Source of the DNA: Pantoea agglomerans
GTDB taxonomy: Bacteria; Pseudomonadota; Gammaproteobacteria; Enterobacterales; Enterobacteriaceae
DNA: 64,000 nucleotides
Direction of reading: 5' to 3'
Assembly (NCBI RefSeq): GCF_020149765.1
Contig: NZ_CP083809.1
Coordinates: 2,294,001 to 2,358,000 of the forward strand
Each line of letters opens with the position of its first letter. The stretch's first letter is position 1. The notes under the pieces were generated by a model, which had not been told where the DNA came from, ran no database searches, and saw only the letters and a list, made by a program, of their open reading frames with translations. Position numbers and translations under genes: made by a program. This document shows, piece by piece, positions 1 to 8,808 of this stretch.

Positions 1-218
1 AGCTGGGCAACAACAATAACTTTCACCGCCTGCGCATCGGCATCGGCCATCCGGGCGACCGTAATAAGGTGACGGGATTTGTGCTGGGCAAGCCGCCCGC
101 CAGCGAGCAGAAGCTGATCGACGACGCGATTGATGAAGCAGCGCGCTGTACCGAAGTGTGGCTCAAGGAGGATCGCCTGAAGGCGATGAACCGGCTGCAC
201 GCGTTCAAGGCGAGCTAA
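1..218 (+). CDS. pth: peptidyl-tRNA hydrolase, C-terminal part
   Basis: The last 72 codons of a protein whose start lies before the window, read from base 3 to the TAA at 216-218. The residues [20 protein letters not shown] and the run VLGKPP match the conserved C-terminal half of peptidyl-tRNA hydrolase, which releases peptides from prematurely dropped peptidyl-tRNAs in the cytosol. It lies immediately upstream of ychF, the same order as in E. coli, which supports the call. Confidence 0.93.
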   Translation, partial: LGNNNNFHRLRIGIGHPGDRNKVTGFVLGKPPASEQKLIDDAIDEAARCTEVWLKEDRLKAMNRLHAFKAS

Positions 219-243
219 ACGCCCTGCCCGCGCGATTTCTGTG

Positions 244-249
244 TATAAT
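244..249 (+). promoter_or_regulatory. probable -10 box for ychF
   Basis: A perfect TATAAT lies in the 103-base gap between pth and ychF, about 70 bases upstream of the ychF start codon. No strong -35 is obvious, so ychF may be served both by this promoter and by read-through from pth. Confidence 0.5.
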
Positions 250-321
250 GCGCCAACTTTTTTTCGTTTCCGGCAATGCCTGCAGCAGGCGTTGCACCTC
301 AAGTTAGAAGGGTAATCAACC

Positions 322-1413
322 ATGGGATTCAAATGCGGTATCGTGGGCCTGCCGAACGTCGGTAAATCCACCCTGTTCAACGCGCTGACTAAAGCGGGCA
401 TCGAAGCGGCTAACTTCCCCTTCTGCACCATTGAGCCCAACACCGGCGTGGTGCCGATGCCGGATCCGCGCCTTGATCAGCTGGCGGAGATCGTCAAACC
501 GCAGCGCCTGGTGCCGACCACCATGGAGTTTGTCGATATCGCAGGTCTGGTGAAAGGCGCGTCGAAAGGTGAAGGCCTGGGCAACCAGTTCCTGACCAAT
601 ATCCGCGAAACCGAAGCGATCGGCCACGTGGTGCGCTGCTTCGAGAACGAGAATATCATTCACGTCGCGGGCAAAGTCGATCCGGCGGAAGATATCGACG
701 TGATCAACACCGAGCTGGCGCTCTCCGATCTGGAAACCTGCGAGCGCGCCATTCAGCGCGTGCAGAAGAAAGCTAAAGGCGGCGACAAAGATGCGAAGGT
801 CGAGCTGGCCGCGCTGGAGAAGTGCCTGCCCCATCTGGAAAACGCCGGTATGCTGCGCGCGCTGAAGCTGGACGCCGATGAGAAAGCGGCGATCCGCTAT
901 CTGAGCTTCCTGACGCTGAAGCCGACCATGTATATCGCCAACGTCAACGAAGACGGTTTCGAGAATAACCCGTACCTCGATCAGGTGCGCGCCATCGCCG
1001 AAGCGGAAGGCTCCGTCGTAGTGCCGGTCTGCGCCGCCGTTGAGTCAGATATCGCCGAGCTGGACGATGAAGATCGCGCCGAGTTTATGGCCGAGCTGGG
1101 TCTGGAAGAGCCGGGCCTGAACCGCGTGATCCGCGCTGGCTACGCCCTGCTGAACCTGCAGACCTACTTCACTGCAGGCGTGAAAGAAGTGCGCGCCTGG
1201 ACTATCCCGGTTGGCGCCACCGCGCCACAGGCGGCAGGCAAGATCCATACTGACTTCGAGAAAGGCTTTATCCGCGCGCAGACCATCGCGTTTGAGGACT
1301 TTATCGCTTACAAGGGCGAGCAAGGCGCGAAAGAAGCGGGCAAGATGCGTTCAGAAGGTAAAGAGTACATTGTCAAAGATGGCGATGTGATGAACTTTTT
1401 GTTTAACGTCTAA
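322..1413 (+). CDS. ychF: redox-regulated ATPase YchF (Obg-family P-loop NTPase)
   Basis: 363 residues, the usual length of the family. The N-terminal G domain begins [20 protein letters not shown] with the Walker A/G1 motif GLPNVGKS at residues 8-15. [17 protein letters not shown] (about 73-89) is G3 and the Obg-type glycine-rich segment. The C-terminal TGS domain follows ([20 protein letters not shown], about 305-324, and the terminal [12 protein letters not shown]). YchF binds the ribosome and prefers ATP to GTP. The ATG is preceded by AGAAGGG at suitable spacing. Its 3' end, including the last two codons and stop, forms the left copy of a direct repeat that bounds the downstream island, so the gene is the integration target and is left intact. 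Confidence 0.97.
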   Translation: MGFKCGIVGLPNVGKSTLFNALTKAGIEAANFPFCTIEPNTGVVPMPDPRLDQLAEIVKPQRLVPTTMEFVDIAGLVKGASKGEGLGNQFLTNIRETEAIGHVVRCFENENIIHVAGKVDPAEDIDVINTELALSDLETCERAIQRVQKKAKGGDKDAKVELAALEKCLPHLENAGMLRALKLDADEKAAIRYLSFLTLKPTMYIANVNEDGFENNPYLDQVRAIAEAEGSVVVPVCAAVESDIAELDDEDRAEFMAELGLEEPGLNRVIRAGYALLNLQTYFTAGVKEVRAWTIPVGATAPQAAGKIHTDFEKGFIRAQTIAFEDFIAYKGEQGAKEAGKMRSEGKEYIVKDGDVMNFLFNV

Positions 1414-1425
1414 ATAAGTTTTGTT
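1405..1425 (+). repeat. left att-like direct repeat at the ychF 3' end
   Basis: A 21-base sequence starting AACGTCTAAATAAG covers the last codons and stop of ychF and recurs perfectly at 19741-19761. A looser similarity then continues for about 200 bases in both copies (CACCTCATGAAGTTC, the ATCCACGC hairpin, CATTTTA-GTGAG). This is the expected footprint of a tyrosine integrase using the 3' end of ychF and restoring its coding sequence. Confidence 0.8.
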
Positions 1426-1472
1426 TTCGCATGAGGTGTCAGAGCACCTCATGAAGTTCAAAAAAAACCACA

Positions 1473-1499
1473 AAATCCACGCGCCTGCGTGGATTTTTT
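1473..1499 (+). terminator. rho-independent terminator after ychF
   Basis: Stem AATCCACGC / GCGTGGATT with a four-base loop and a run of T. An additional hairpin ATGAGGTG...CACCTCAT (1431-1452) lies just upstream. The same arrangement is repeated after the right att copy. Confidence 0.8.
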
Positions 1500-2018
1500 A
1501 CTCCACATTATCTCATATGATCTCATGTAAAAGCAGTCTAAGATGAGTACAATTCGTTTCCATTATCATTTTAGGTGAGAACAATAACGGTCTAAGAAAT
1601 AAACAAGGAGCCGCTATACTCACTGATATGCAATGCCGTAATGCCAGGCAGAAAAAAATTTTATGTTCGTCGGAATAACGTTTCTTCACAGTGATGCTCC
1701 CATGTTGCTAATGAAGACATTACTCACATCGCGGTGTATTAATCAACAGGGAGCAGGTCACATCTAAGATTACCAGAATGCTAGCATTACTTCTGTAGTA
1801 TTTAGACTAGAGCTGTGCAATTAATTTTATTTTTCGATGAAAATGTGCGTTCCCCGTTCAGAGTGGATATAGCTAACAACTGTCTTTCATTTATTTCATG
1901 ACCCGCCTGCAGACTATAAATTTTCCTGATACCCCTTACCGATGAACATTAATATCACTCCGTAGTTGATGCGAAAAAAAATAGAAGCTAAGTGGTTAAC
2001 AGGCGAAAATGTTAATAT
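1500..2018. other. gene-free left edge of the island, with a possible integrase-start relic near 1637
   Basis: No intact gene is seen in these 520 AT-rich bases. The stretch to about 1620 resembles the leader in front of the integrase remnant at 19989. An ATGCCAGGCAGAAAAAAA segment at about 1637 is similar to that integrase start (ATGGCCAGGCCAAAAGAAAA), after which similarity fades. I infer an eroded integrase 5' end; the match is short and uncertain. Confidence 0.35.
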
Positions 2019-3065
2019 TTAACCCTCCATATATAATGCTATCTGAGTCGTCATATCTTGATCCCTGTCAATATTGATCTTGTCATCAGTAAAATCCAGC
2101 ACAAAGAAATGATGATTTTGCGGCGGGACAACTTTAGAGTAAAAACAGAAGTACTCATTGTTCATTTCATATTGTAAATTTACAGATATTTTTCTAATTT
2201 TTTTATTCTTCACTAAATCCATAAACATTTTATTTAAATCTGACTTTTTGCTTTCCTTGTCATCATCTTGAATTTTAGGGTCAAAGTAACGTATGAAACA
2301 GTTTTCAATGATTCTACCTTCATTATCAACTTCAATCTCATCCAGTTGAGAATTTGAAATATTAAACATCACATTGTAGTTATTATTCAGAGATATAACT
2401 CTTGGGTTGAATAAGCTAAAATAAACAAAAAAATCATTATCATCATTTGAAACACTATACAGCATCTTCGATAAGCCACGATGAATAAAATCAACAGGAC
2501 GTTTATGCGGATTACGTGTATATCCTACGTAATGCACTTCCGTATGAATTCCTAAATCAATGTGATTTTCTTTCACGAAATCATGGACTGAAATCACAAA
2601 TGAATTTCCATCTTCATGTTGAATGTAGAGAAACTTCTCAGTCACTCTAACATTTGGCATTATTTTTACTTCCCCATCCTGCGTAAACTTGCGAAAGAAA
2701 TATTTTACCCGAAACTTTCGCTCTTCTTTGCCAATCAATAGAGTGAATACTATATTTTTTGTGAAAGGGTTATACCTAGGCTTCCTCTTAATTGAAAATC
2801 TCACTTTCTTTCTTGAACCTAAGAAATAAACAAATCTCTTTTCACAGTTTTCCCTCACATGTTTCTCGATGGCGACGAGATAGTTTTTTATTATCTTATT
2901 TGTTCTGATATCATCGGGAGGATTAATTATCATATCATACCAGATGCAATCGGTTTTTATGAGATCTATCCACCATGATTTATCGGATTGTGAATATGCC
3001 ACATTAGATTTTATAAAATTAAAGTTTCCGCGAGTCATAAAACGCCTTATCACGTATAAAGTCAC
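2019..3065 (-). CDS. AT-rich hypothetical protein with a weak GIY-YIG-like segment
   Basis: 348 residues, strongly AT-rich and Lys/Asn/Ile/Phe-rich, unlike the GC-rich chromosome and clearly acquired. No family is recognised. In the middle (about residues 173-200) the run VHYVGYTRNPHKRP followed by HRGLSKMLY resembles the core of GIY-YIG nucleases (Y-V-G-x-T-x-N-P-x-x-R), but no confident catalytic Glu/Tyr set can be assigned. There is no signal peptide or membrane segment. It sits at the left edge of the island, transcribed in the same direction as the defence operon but separated from it by about 950 bases of fragments. It could be an independent defence or restriction gene. Confidence 0.6.
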   Translation of the reverse strand: MTLYVIRRFMTRGNFNFIKSNVAYSQSDKSWWIDLIKTDCIWYDMIINPPDDIRTNKIIKNYLVAIEKHVRENCEKRFVYFLGSRKKVRFSIKRKPRYNPFTKNIVFTLLIGKEERKFRVKYFFRKFTQDGEVKIMPNVRVTEKFLYIQHEDGNSFVISVHDFVKENHIDLGIHTEVHYVGYTRNPHKRPVDFIHRGLSKMLYSVSNDDNDFFVYFSLFNPRVISLNNNYNVMFNISNSQLDEIEVDNEGRIIENCFIRYFDPKIQDDDKESKKSDLNKMFMDLVKNKKIRKISVNLQYEMNNEYFCFYSKVVPPQNHHFFVLDFTDDKINIDRDQDMTTQIALYMEG

Positions 3066-4016
3066 CCAACCATAGATTCAGTAGCAGACGGTTCGCATAC
3101 TATTGCTTCCGTTTGTGCCCTAATATTTTCATAATTCATTAGTTGGCATCCCTACATCTTTAGTCTCACATGTATGCCATCAAGCCATCAGATCCCTTTC
3201 GACAGCCCAAAGGCAGAAAGGAGCATATCGAAGCTGCCGGTTAGCGCAGCAGGCTAAAAACCTGGTCTACAGGATGTCCGCAGATCGCTCAGAGCAGATG
3301 TTCCTTGTATCTGGCTATGTTGATCCCTGGGCAAGATTTCATCCCCCCTGATTTTATCAACCGGTGATGAGTCCCAGCTAACTAAATGGCCCTTCGATAT
3401 TTTTTCTCTATTAACAGATATGGATGAGCCCAGTCAGTTACCTCTTCATATGAACAAACCCATCATGATCCAATGCGCAAATGGCCTTATGGCTGACAGC
3501 GTAACCATAAACCGCCCAACTTTCCAGACCCTGTAACATGTGCGACAAAAATTTTCGACGCATTAAATCCGACTTCCAGCGTTTACTAGTTGCCACATTT
3601 TTGTAGGTAATATTGGATAGTTGCCCTACTTCATTGGTTATATATTTATCGTAACGATTGGTTCTAGCTGTGCTCCTTAATGATCCAGCAATAAAGCCAA
3701 ATCTCGCCGTAAAGGTTTCAGAAGATGTTTCTAGCGTTTCAGTACTTGTATAGCCTGCCTCTACCTCACCTAATTCACGGTTCAACAAGCGTCTTATGCT
3801 GGATTTAAGTAATAGGGTAACAAACATGGCATTGAATATGCAGGAAAACCTGAATTACCTCATCAGCTCTTCAGCAACAAGCAACACCCGGCAGATATAG
3901 CTCGTTTCCAGTACTACAAGGGACTTTGCGGAAATGCCAATACCCAACAGCCCATGCCGTATTATCACGAGCTGGCATCCCTAGATGTCATAATTGACGC
4001 CACGTGCCAAACACGC
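3066..4016. other. degenerate interval between hypothetical gene and defence operon
   Basis: About 950 bases with no convincing intact gene. The only sizeable frame is 3438-3827 on the minus strand (129 residues, ending CALDHDGFVHMKR). It matches no family I recognise and has no clear ribosome site, so it may be a remnant or chance. The composition is intermediate between the AT-rich gene on the left and the operon on the right, suggesting decayed mobile DNA. Confidence 0.4.
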
Positions 4017-4605
4017 TCACCTAATGCAAGATGGCAGACTTTGTAAGCTAATACCAGTCTCAAAGAGCTTTATACGATTGCATGTAAGCCACCGTAACGG
4101 TGACTCTTTCACCAGCTCCGCACCTGTTTCAGCCAGTCGCGACAGGAAATTGAAAATGAATACTTTATTCTTCGTTGTGGGACTATCGTTATAGTAATCT
4201 AGTAATGCATCCAGATTGATTTCAAGCGGCTTAAAATTGTTCCAGCCCCCCTACTATCAACTTCCTGAAGGCAGCGTTAGGTATATCACGTTTAGACTTC
4301 TCATGTTTGGCACGCTGCCCATGACCTATGGCAATCTCAATCAGTTCATCAAATGAGTAACGTTTACGCTTGCTGAAAATGTCCGTCAAATAACGGTAGC
4401 AATCCTTACAGCTAAGGTATGCCTCGCTGTCGGTGCAAAATAATTTACGAAAAAATCGCTGAGAAACAACATATTCCCGGCATGAGCGCCGAGCATTGGA
4501 ATAACCGATTAGTTTGATAATTCCCGCGCTTGCCAGCGCCTCCATTGCACGCTCATACGTCGGCCCACTTTCCTTGAATATGTCAAGACATTTCTCCCTA
4601 ACCAA
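4017..4605 (-). pseudogene. small island protein, frameshifted at a G6 run
   Basis: The upstream frame gives 124 residues starting at TTG (4605) and stopping at 4231. The next frame from about 4250 down to the TGA at 4017-4019 reads about 75 further plausible residues (LEINLDALLDYYNDSPTTKN, then FNFLSRLAETGAELVKESPL). The frames join exactly if one G is removed from the run of six at 4246-4251 (C on the plus strand), giving about 195 residues. The first half looks like a winged-helix or regulator-like fold (ERAMEALASAGIIKLIGYSN), but no family is assigned. It begins 26 bases after the nuclease gene, so it is probably the last gene of the defence operon. TTG is the assumed start; an in-frame stop lies at 4645-4647. 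Confidence 0.5.
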
Positions 4606-4631
4606 CTCAAAGGTAAGCGTTTTCCCCAGAT

Positions 4632-5780
4632 TTAATTCTTTCCTTCACTTTGCCAGTGAAACTGAAACGCCGATCTTCTCGTATCCTGCATGTTGATGAC
4701 ATAGAAGTTGCGGGGAAAATACTCTGTTGATGTCTCACTGAAGGTGTTTAATCCGTACAATGCAATTTTTTTTCCTGTTATTTCCGTTGGTTCTGGAATG
4801 GTGCTGGAAGGCACACGAAAGACCTTAACAACTGAATTATCGGGTAGCAGGATCTTCAGCGTAAGAAGATGATCGTCACTTTCCGCTTCAAGTAATTTTC
4901 CGCTGATATCGATTCCGCCATGCTGAAGATCAGAAAGAGACGGTTGCATCTGCTTGCGTAGCTTTTCTGTCCAAGCCGGGCACGAGCAACGGCAGGAACA
5001 ATGGGAGCAGTACGTGCCAGGACAAGCCAGCTCATATACTGAAAGTGGGATATTCCGGGGCAAAAGTCGATTAATATTTTTGATAATCGTAGTGACCCGT
5101 TCAATCAGGTCTGTATCCAGTGTCCCTTCCCAGCTATCACGGCTCCCCGTCAGAACTAACCCAATGTTCATGTCAGGTGCTCGCTCTTTTAACATTATGC
5201 CATAGGCCGCGATCTGTAACAGGTTAGCTTCTTTCGGCTGGTTTTGTTCGTCTGTTACCTTTCCAGTTTTCAAATCAACTACGTTTAACCGATCGGGTCG
5301 CTCCTGATATATGAGGTCGGCCCGCCCATGCATATCGAAATCATTGCTGGTCAGCATAACCTCCCGGCCAACGGGTAATGTTTTTTCGTGTGCAGGAACC
5401 CCTTTTACGAAAACAGGCGGCAGAAGCGATCTGACGTAGCGGATCTGGGTAACAAGCATTTGGCGCGACACCAGCCCGGCAACGCCGTGACGGTCATATA
5501 TCCAGTTTGCTACCGGCCCGGCGCGTCGATTGGCTGTCAGCGCGATTGTAAAATCATTTTCCAGTTGCCTGAGGGTATAATTCCCGAAAGCGGCCTCCCT
5601 GTGTATCACTGAATTGACGCGTTGATGTATTACCTGGCCCAGAATCACTCCCGGATGCAGCGGTAAACGAGCGTAAGAATGAGCTTCACTTTCCAGCAGG
5701 TATTTCGCCGGGCAAACGGCGAAATACCCCAACAGGGAAGGAAGCACCGGACGAGTACGCGATAGCGTCATTTCATTCAT
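4632..5780 (-). CDS. Cas4/RecB-like PD-(D/E)XK nuclease with Fe-S-type cysteines
   Basis: 382 residues from the ATG at 5780. The frame is open further upstream, but AGGAG overlapping the druE stop codon fixes this start. The motif HGRADLI followed by VVDLKTGK is the D...D-x-K core of PD-(D/E)XK nucleases. An early cysteine in LGYFAVCPAKYLLESE and a later cluster CPGTYCSHCSCRCSC are arranged as in Cas4/AddB, where one N-terminal and three C-terminal cysteines hold a 4Fe-4S cluster. A C-terminal domain of about 100 residues is unassigned. The gene lies 7 bases after druE, so it is translationally coupled. A dedicated nuclease is not part of the Druantia type II set as I know it, so this may be an accessory effector. 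Confidence 0.85.
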   Translation of the reverse strand: MNEMTLSRTRPVLPSLLGYFAVCPAKYLLESEAHSYARLPLHPGVILGQVIHQRVNSVIHREAAFGNYTLRQLENDFTIALTANRRAGPVANWIYDRHGVAGLVSRQMLVTQIRYVRSLLPPVFVKGVPAHEKTLPVGREVMLTSNDFDMHGRADLIYQERPDRLNVVDLKTGKVTDEQNQPKEANLLQIAAYGIMLKERAPDMNIGLVLTGSRDSWEGTLDTDLIERVTTIIKNINRLLPRNIPLSVYELACPGTYCSHCSCRCSCPAWTEKLRKQMQPSLSDLQHGGIDISGKLLEAESDDHLLTLKILLPDNSVVKVFRVPSSTIPEPTEITGKKIALYGLNTFSETSTEYFPRNFYVINMQDTRRSAFQFHWQSEGKN

Positions 5781-5787
5781 TGCATTA

Positions 5788-8736
5788 TCACTCCTGAGAT
5801 GAGGACGCCTGAGTCCGTAATTTCGCCATTTCAGTCCCCATGCGGCGGGACAATGCAAAAGTATTCGTCGCGTCTACATCCACCTCATATGAAAATGCCT
5901 CAAGTTCGGGGTTTGCAGCAAATGCAGCATCGGGATCCCAGAATGGATGTAGTACGGCGGCCCAGCGCCCGTCCCCGGTGCGAATCACGGGTATATTCCC
6001 CATCACTTTTACGTCACTGTCGCTGTATAGCGAAGCGGCCTCTTTGGCTAATCGTAGGGCATTTTCCGGCCAGTCCGACACGCCCGGAGATGTAAAATCA
6101 CCGTTCAGCCCGGCGTTATAGGTTTGATCCAGAAGAAGTTGAATAACATCCAGTCCCAGACGCCAGTCCAGCAATCCGTGATATGGCTGGTTTCCGTATC
6201 GGTGGAGGCAGTGATAACACCCCTGAAAGCAGCGTTCGCGATGTTCGGGTTGCAGGAACTCAGCCAGCGGGTAGGCCTTTTTGTTATTTAAAATATTCTT
6301 CATGACCTCAAGGATAATGAGAGAACCGGATGCCCCCTTCTGCTGTAGCCGTTCACATAATCCTGAACCATTAACCAGGCGATCGGCCATTTGCAGAATC
6401 GGTACCGATTTACCGTTTTTCAACATTTGAACGCGGGGTTCCAGAATTTCGATTTCTTCAGGATCAATATCCAGCAGCTCTTTTGATGCATAGTTAACAA
6501 TGATAAAAGACGCCGAGAGCGCAGCAGCCCTGAATGCCGGAGTAAGCGTGGAATACTGTAGCCGGAGACCCGGCGGGGTTTGGGCAACCCTCAGCGCCAG
6601 TAGATCAGTCACTTTAGGCGCGGCAAGATAAAATGTGTTTCGATTTTCCCCTCGATCGGTAAAGCGGTTTTTAACTAACAGATCGGTCTCAATGATTTGG
6701 CTATCCATCCAAACCCGGTTCGCCCACAGCGACTGGTAAGTCCCTTGCTTTCTGAAAGGGACCGATAGGCTTCCCTGTGTTGCGCTGAAACCACGCCATT
6801 TTTTATCGGTGTAAACTCCCCGATTCAGGCGGTGCAGACATGTCTGCGGCTGAAGCTGTATCGCCACATTAACGCCAGGCTGTGGCATTGCAGAAAAAGT
6901 ATAGGCTTCTGCTATTGATACACGACTGGCCGTAGTCAGGATCTGATCAAAATCCTCTTTGGCCGATTTTGGTTCCAGCGTGGTGATAAATCCATAAGGA
7001 ACATAGCATTGATAGCGTTCCGCGTTATCCATAACGGCGCCGCAGATAGTACATTCTGTAGCCAGTGTGTTTGCAGGGGCCCAGACGTTGCACACCGGAC
7101 AGGCGGTCATTGTTCTGAGTTCACCCGGTTCGCAGGCATTTGAATAAAATGATCGTGGATTTTTTCTGCTTTGCTTAAGCATTCCACTATAACCTGCCGT
7201 AAAGTAGCGTCGTTTGTCCTGAACCAGAATTTTTCCGGGGGCAAATTCCTGTATCGCAATATCCAGATCGCGATCCATGCTGGCAAATTCGATTTCTTTT
7301 TCGCCTGTGCTGACGGGCCTTGTCAGCAACAGGCGTGATCGGGTCGGCATGCCATACATTGGAAATTTACCGTGTTCCGCCAGCGCTTCTGCCAGTCCTT
7401 TCGCCTCCATTGCACTGTCGTTCAGTACGGCGTTAATATCCTGAATCAGTTGTTCCGGCGTCAAAGGCTGAATAATTTTCTGGAATAAATGTTGGTCTTG
7501 CTGCGTGCAAGTCCGGGCAAATTCATCGCGTGCCAGGATGGTTGCTTCGATGGCCCGCCGGATTTTTGGCAGCCATTCTGCCTGGTTTTCTTTCAGCCAG
7601 TGTACCGGGAAAAACTCACCGTGGTTATCAGGGGTGTACGCGTATTCGTCAACCGGCCATGGGTGATCTGCTTTTTCCGTTTGCTGCCTTAACCATTTGA
7701 ATGCCGACACCAGCCAGATTTTTCGTACCAGTCTCTGGCAGATCATCTCCAGCTTTGTGGTCAAAAACGGTGGCGGAGGGAGATCACCGGTAATTTTTTC
7801 CGGATAGCGGAAGTAAAACAGATCGTGACTCTTGCTGCGACACGCGGTTAATACGAATGAAAACGCCTGTCCGCGTCGTCCGGCACGTCCCACACGCTGT
7901 TGATAATTAAAGCGTTGTGGAGGCATGTTAGCCTGAAAGACCGCGCGTAAATCACCGATATCCACTCCCACTTCCATGGTTGTGGTTACGGAAAGCACAT
8001 CGACCACGCGAGCTGCCCGGTCAAGGTCTCGATCGGGCGCAAAATCTTTCATTCCCTCCGGTAAAATATCATCGTCGTCGGCAATCAGAATACCTTTAAA
8101 CCGGCGTAGCCTTGCCGCCGGGTTTTCGGTCATTCCAGTCAGTTCCTCTGAGCGCATCCGGTGAATACCAGAAGAATGTGAGAGACGTTTGCCAAGATAA
8201 TGTTGCATCTGGAGCGTTTTTGCCTCGCTGCACGGCGTTTCTGGTAAAGGAGAGTAGCAGCGAGTACAGATTCCCGCGCCGGTGTGCATGTGTATACGCC
8301 CACAACGGGAGCAGCGCCAGACGCGATCGGTAGGTTCCGCCAGGCGAAAGTGCATTTTGCCAATATCAATAATACCGCCCTGATGACCCGCCAGCTCCAG
8401 TCGCCGGAGAAAATTATCAATTAAAGATAAAGGCTCGCCTCCTGAACGCTGGCATATCTCCTGCGTAAAGCGGTACAGGCGGTTTCTACGATTGACATCG
8501 CGCGCTGAACTCCATGGGGTTTCTGGCTTTGTATATTGTGAAGGGGTAACCCGGTACGCGTCAGCCAACACACGAAACATTGCGTCATAAATCGCGAGAT
8601 GTTCCCGTGAGTCGTTTCCGGTAATTGGAAGGCAGGGATAACCCCAACCGGACTCTTCCAGCGCGAAGTAGGTTTTACTGAATACGCTTTCCCCCACCAG
8701 CCGTTTCAGATCGCGTGAAATCTCCTGTCGTGCCAC
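5788..8736 (-). CDS. druE: DruE-like helicase, C-terminal half (helicase C + DUF1998)
   Basis: 982 residues if it restarts at GTG 8736. It carries superfamily 2 motifs V and VI: VTTTMEVGVDIGDL and QRVGRAGRRGQAF. Zinc-binding pairs follow (CSRCG...CTRC, CPVC...CTIC), then a C-terminal DUF1998-type cysteine set CFQGCYHCLHRYGN. It reads in the same frame as the 8809-11736 segment, separated only by the TAA at 8809-8811 and 24 codons (QLFEKNAQGAW...). A single codon change would fuse both into one protein of about 1,980 residues, near the usual size of DruE. A restart at GTG is possible but no strong ribosome site precedes it. Confidence 0.8.
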   Translation of the reverse strand: MARQEISRDLKRLVGESVFSKTYFALEESGWGYPCLPITGNDSREHLAIYDAMFRVLADAYRVTPSQYTKPETPWSSARDVNRRNRLYRFTQEICQRSGGEPLSLIDNFLRRLELAGHQGGIIDIGKMHFRLAEPTDRVWRCSRCGRIHMHTGAGICTRCYSPLPETPCSEAKTLQMQHYLGKRLSHSSGIHRMRSEELTGMTENPAARLRRFKGILIADDDDILPEGMKDFAPDRDLDRAARVVDVLSVTTTMEVGVDIGDLRAVFQANMPPQRFNYQQRVGRAGRRGQAFSFVLTACRSKSHDLFYFRYPEKITGDLPPPPFLTTKLEMICQRLVRKIWLVSAFKWLRQQTEKADHPWPVDEYAYTPDNHGEFFPVHWLKENQAEWLPKIRRAIEATILARDEFARTCTQQDQHLFQKIIQPLTPEQLIQDINAVLNDSAMEAKGLAEALAEHGKFPMYGMPTRSRLLLTRPVSTGEKEIEFASMDRDLDIAIQEFAPGKILVQDKRRYFTAGYSGMLKQSRKNPRSFYSNACEPGELRTMTACPVCNVWAPANTLATECTICGAVMDNAERYQCYVPYGFITTLEPKSAKEDFDQILTTASRVSIAEAYTFSAMPQPGVNVAIQLQPQTCLHRLNRGVYTDKKWRGFSATQGSLSVPFRKQGTYQSLWANRVWMDSQIIETDLLVKNRFTDRGENRNTFYLAAPKVTDLLALRVAQTPPGLRLQYSTLTPAFRAAALSASFIIVNYASKELLDIDPEEIEILEPRVQMLKNGKSVPILQMADRLVNGSGLCERLQQKGASGSLIILEVMKNILNNKKAYPLAEFLQPEHRERCFQGCYHCLHRYGNQPYHGLLDWRLGLDVIQLLLDQTYNAGLNGDFTSPGVSDWPENALRLAKEAASLYSDSDVKVMGNIPVIRTGDGRWAAVLHPFWDPDAAFAANPELEAFSYEVDVDATNTFALSRRMGTEMAKLRTQASSSQE

Positions 8737-8808
8737 AAGCAGGTTGTCTTCATAGGATGGAAGCGCCTTCCAGCACCACGCCCCCTGCGCGTTCTTTTCA
8801 AAGAGTTG

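Noticed and set aside
1405..1425. tRNA or tmRNA as the integration site
   Set aside because: No tRNA-like fold is found at either repeat; the site is the ychF 3' end.
3438..3827. 129-residue minus-strand frame
   Set aside because: Not promoted to a gene: no family, no ribosome site and it lies in degenerate DNA. Mentioned in the interval entry.
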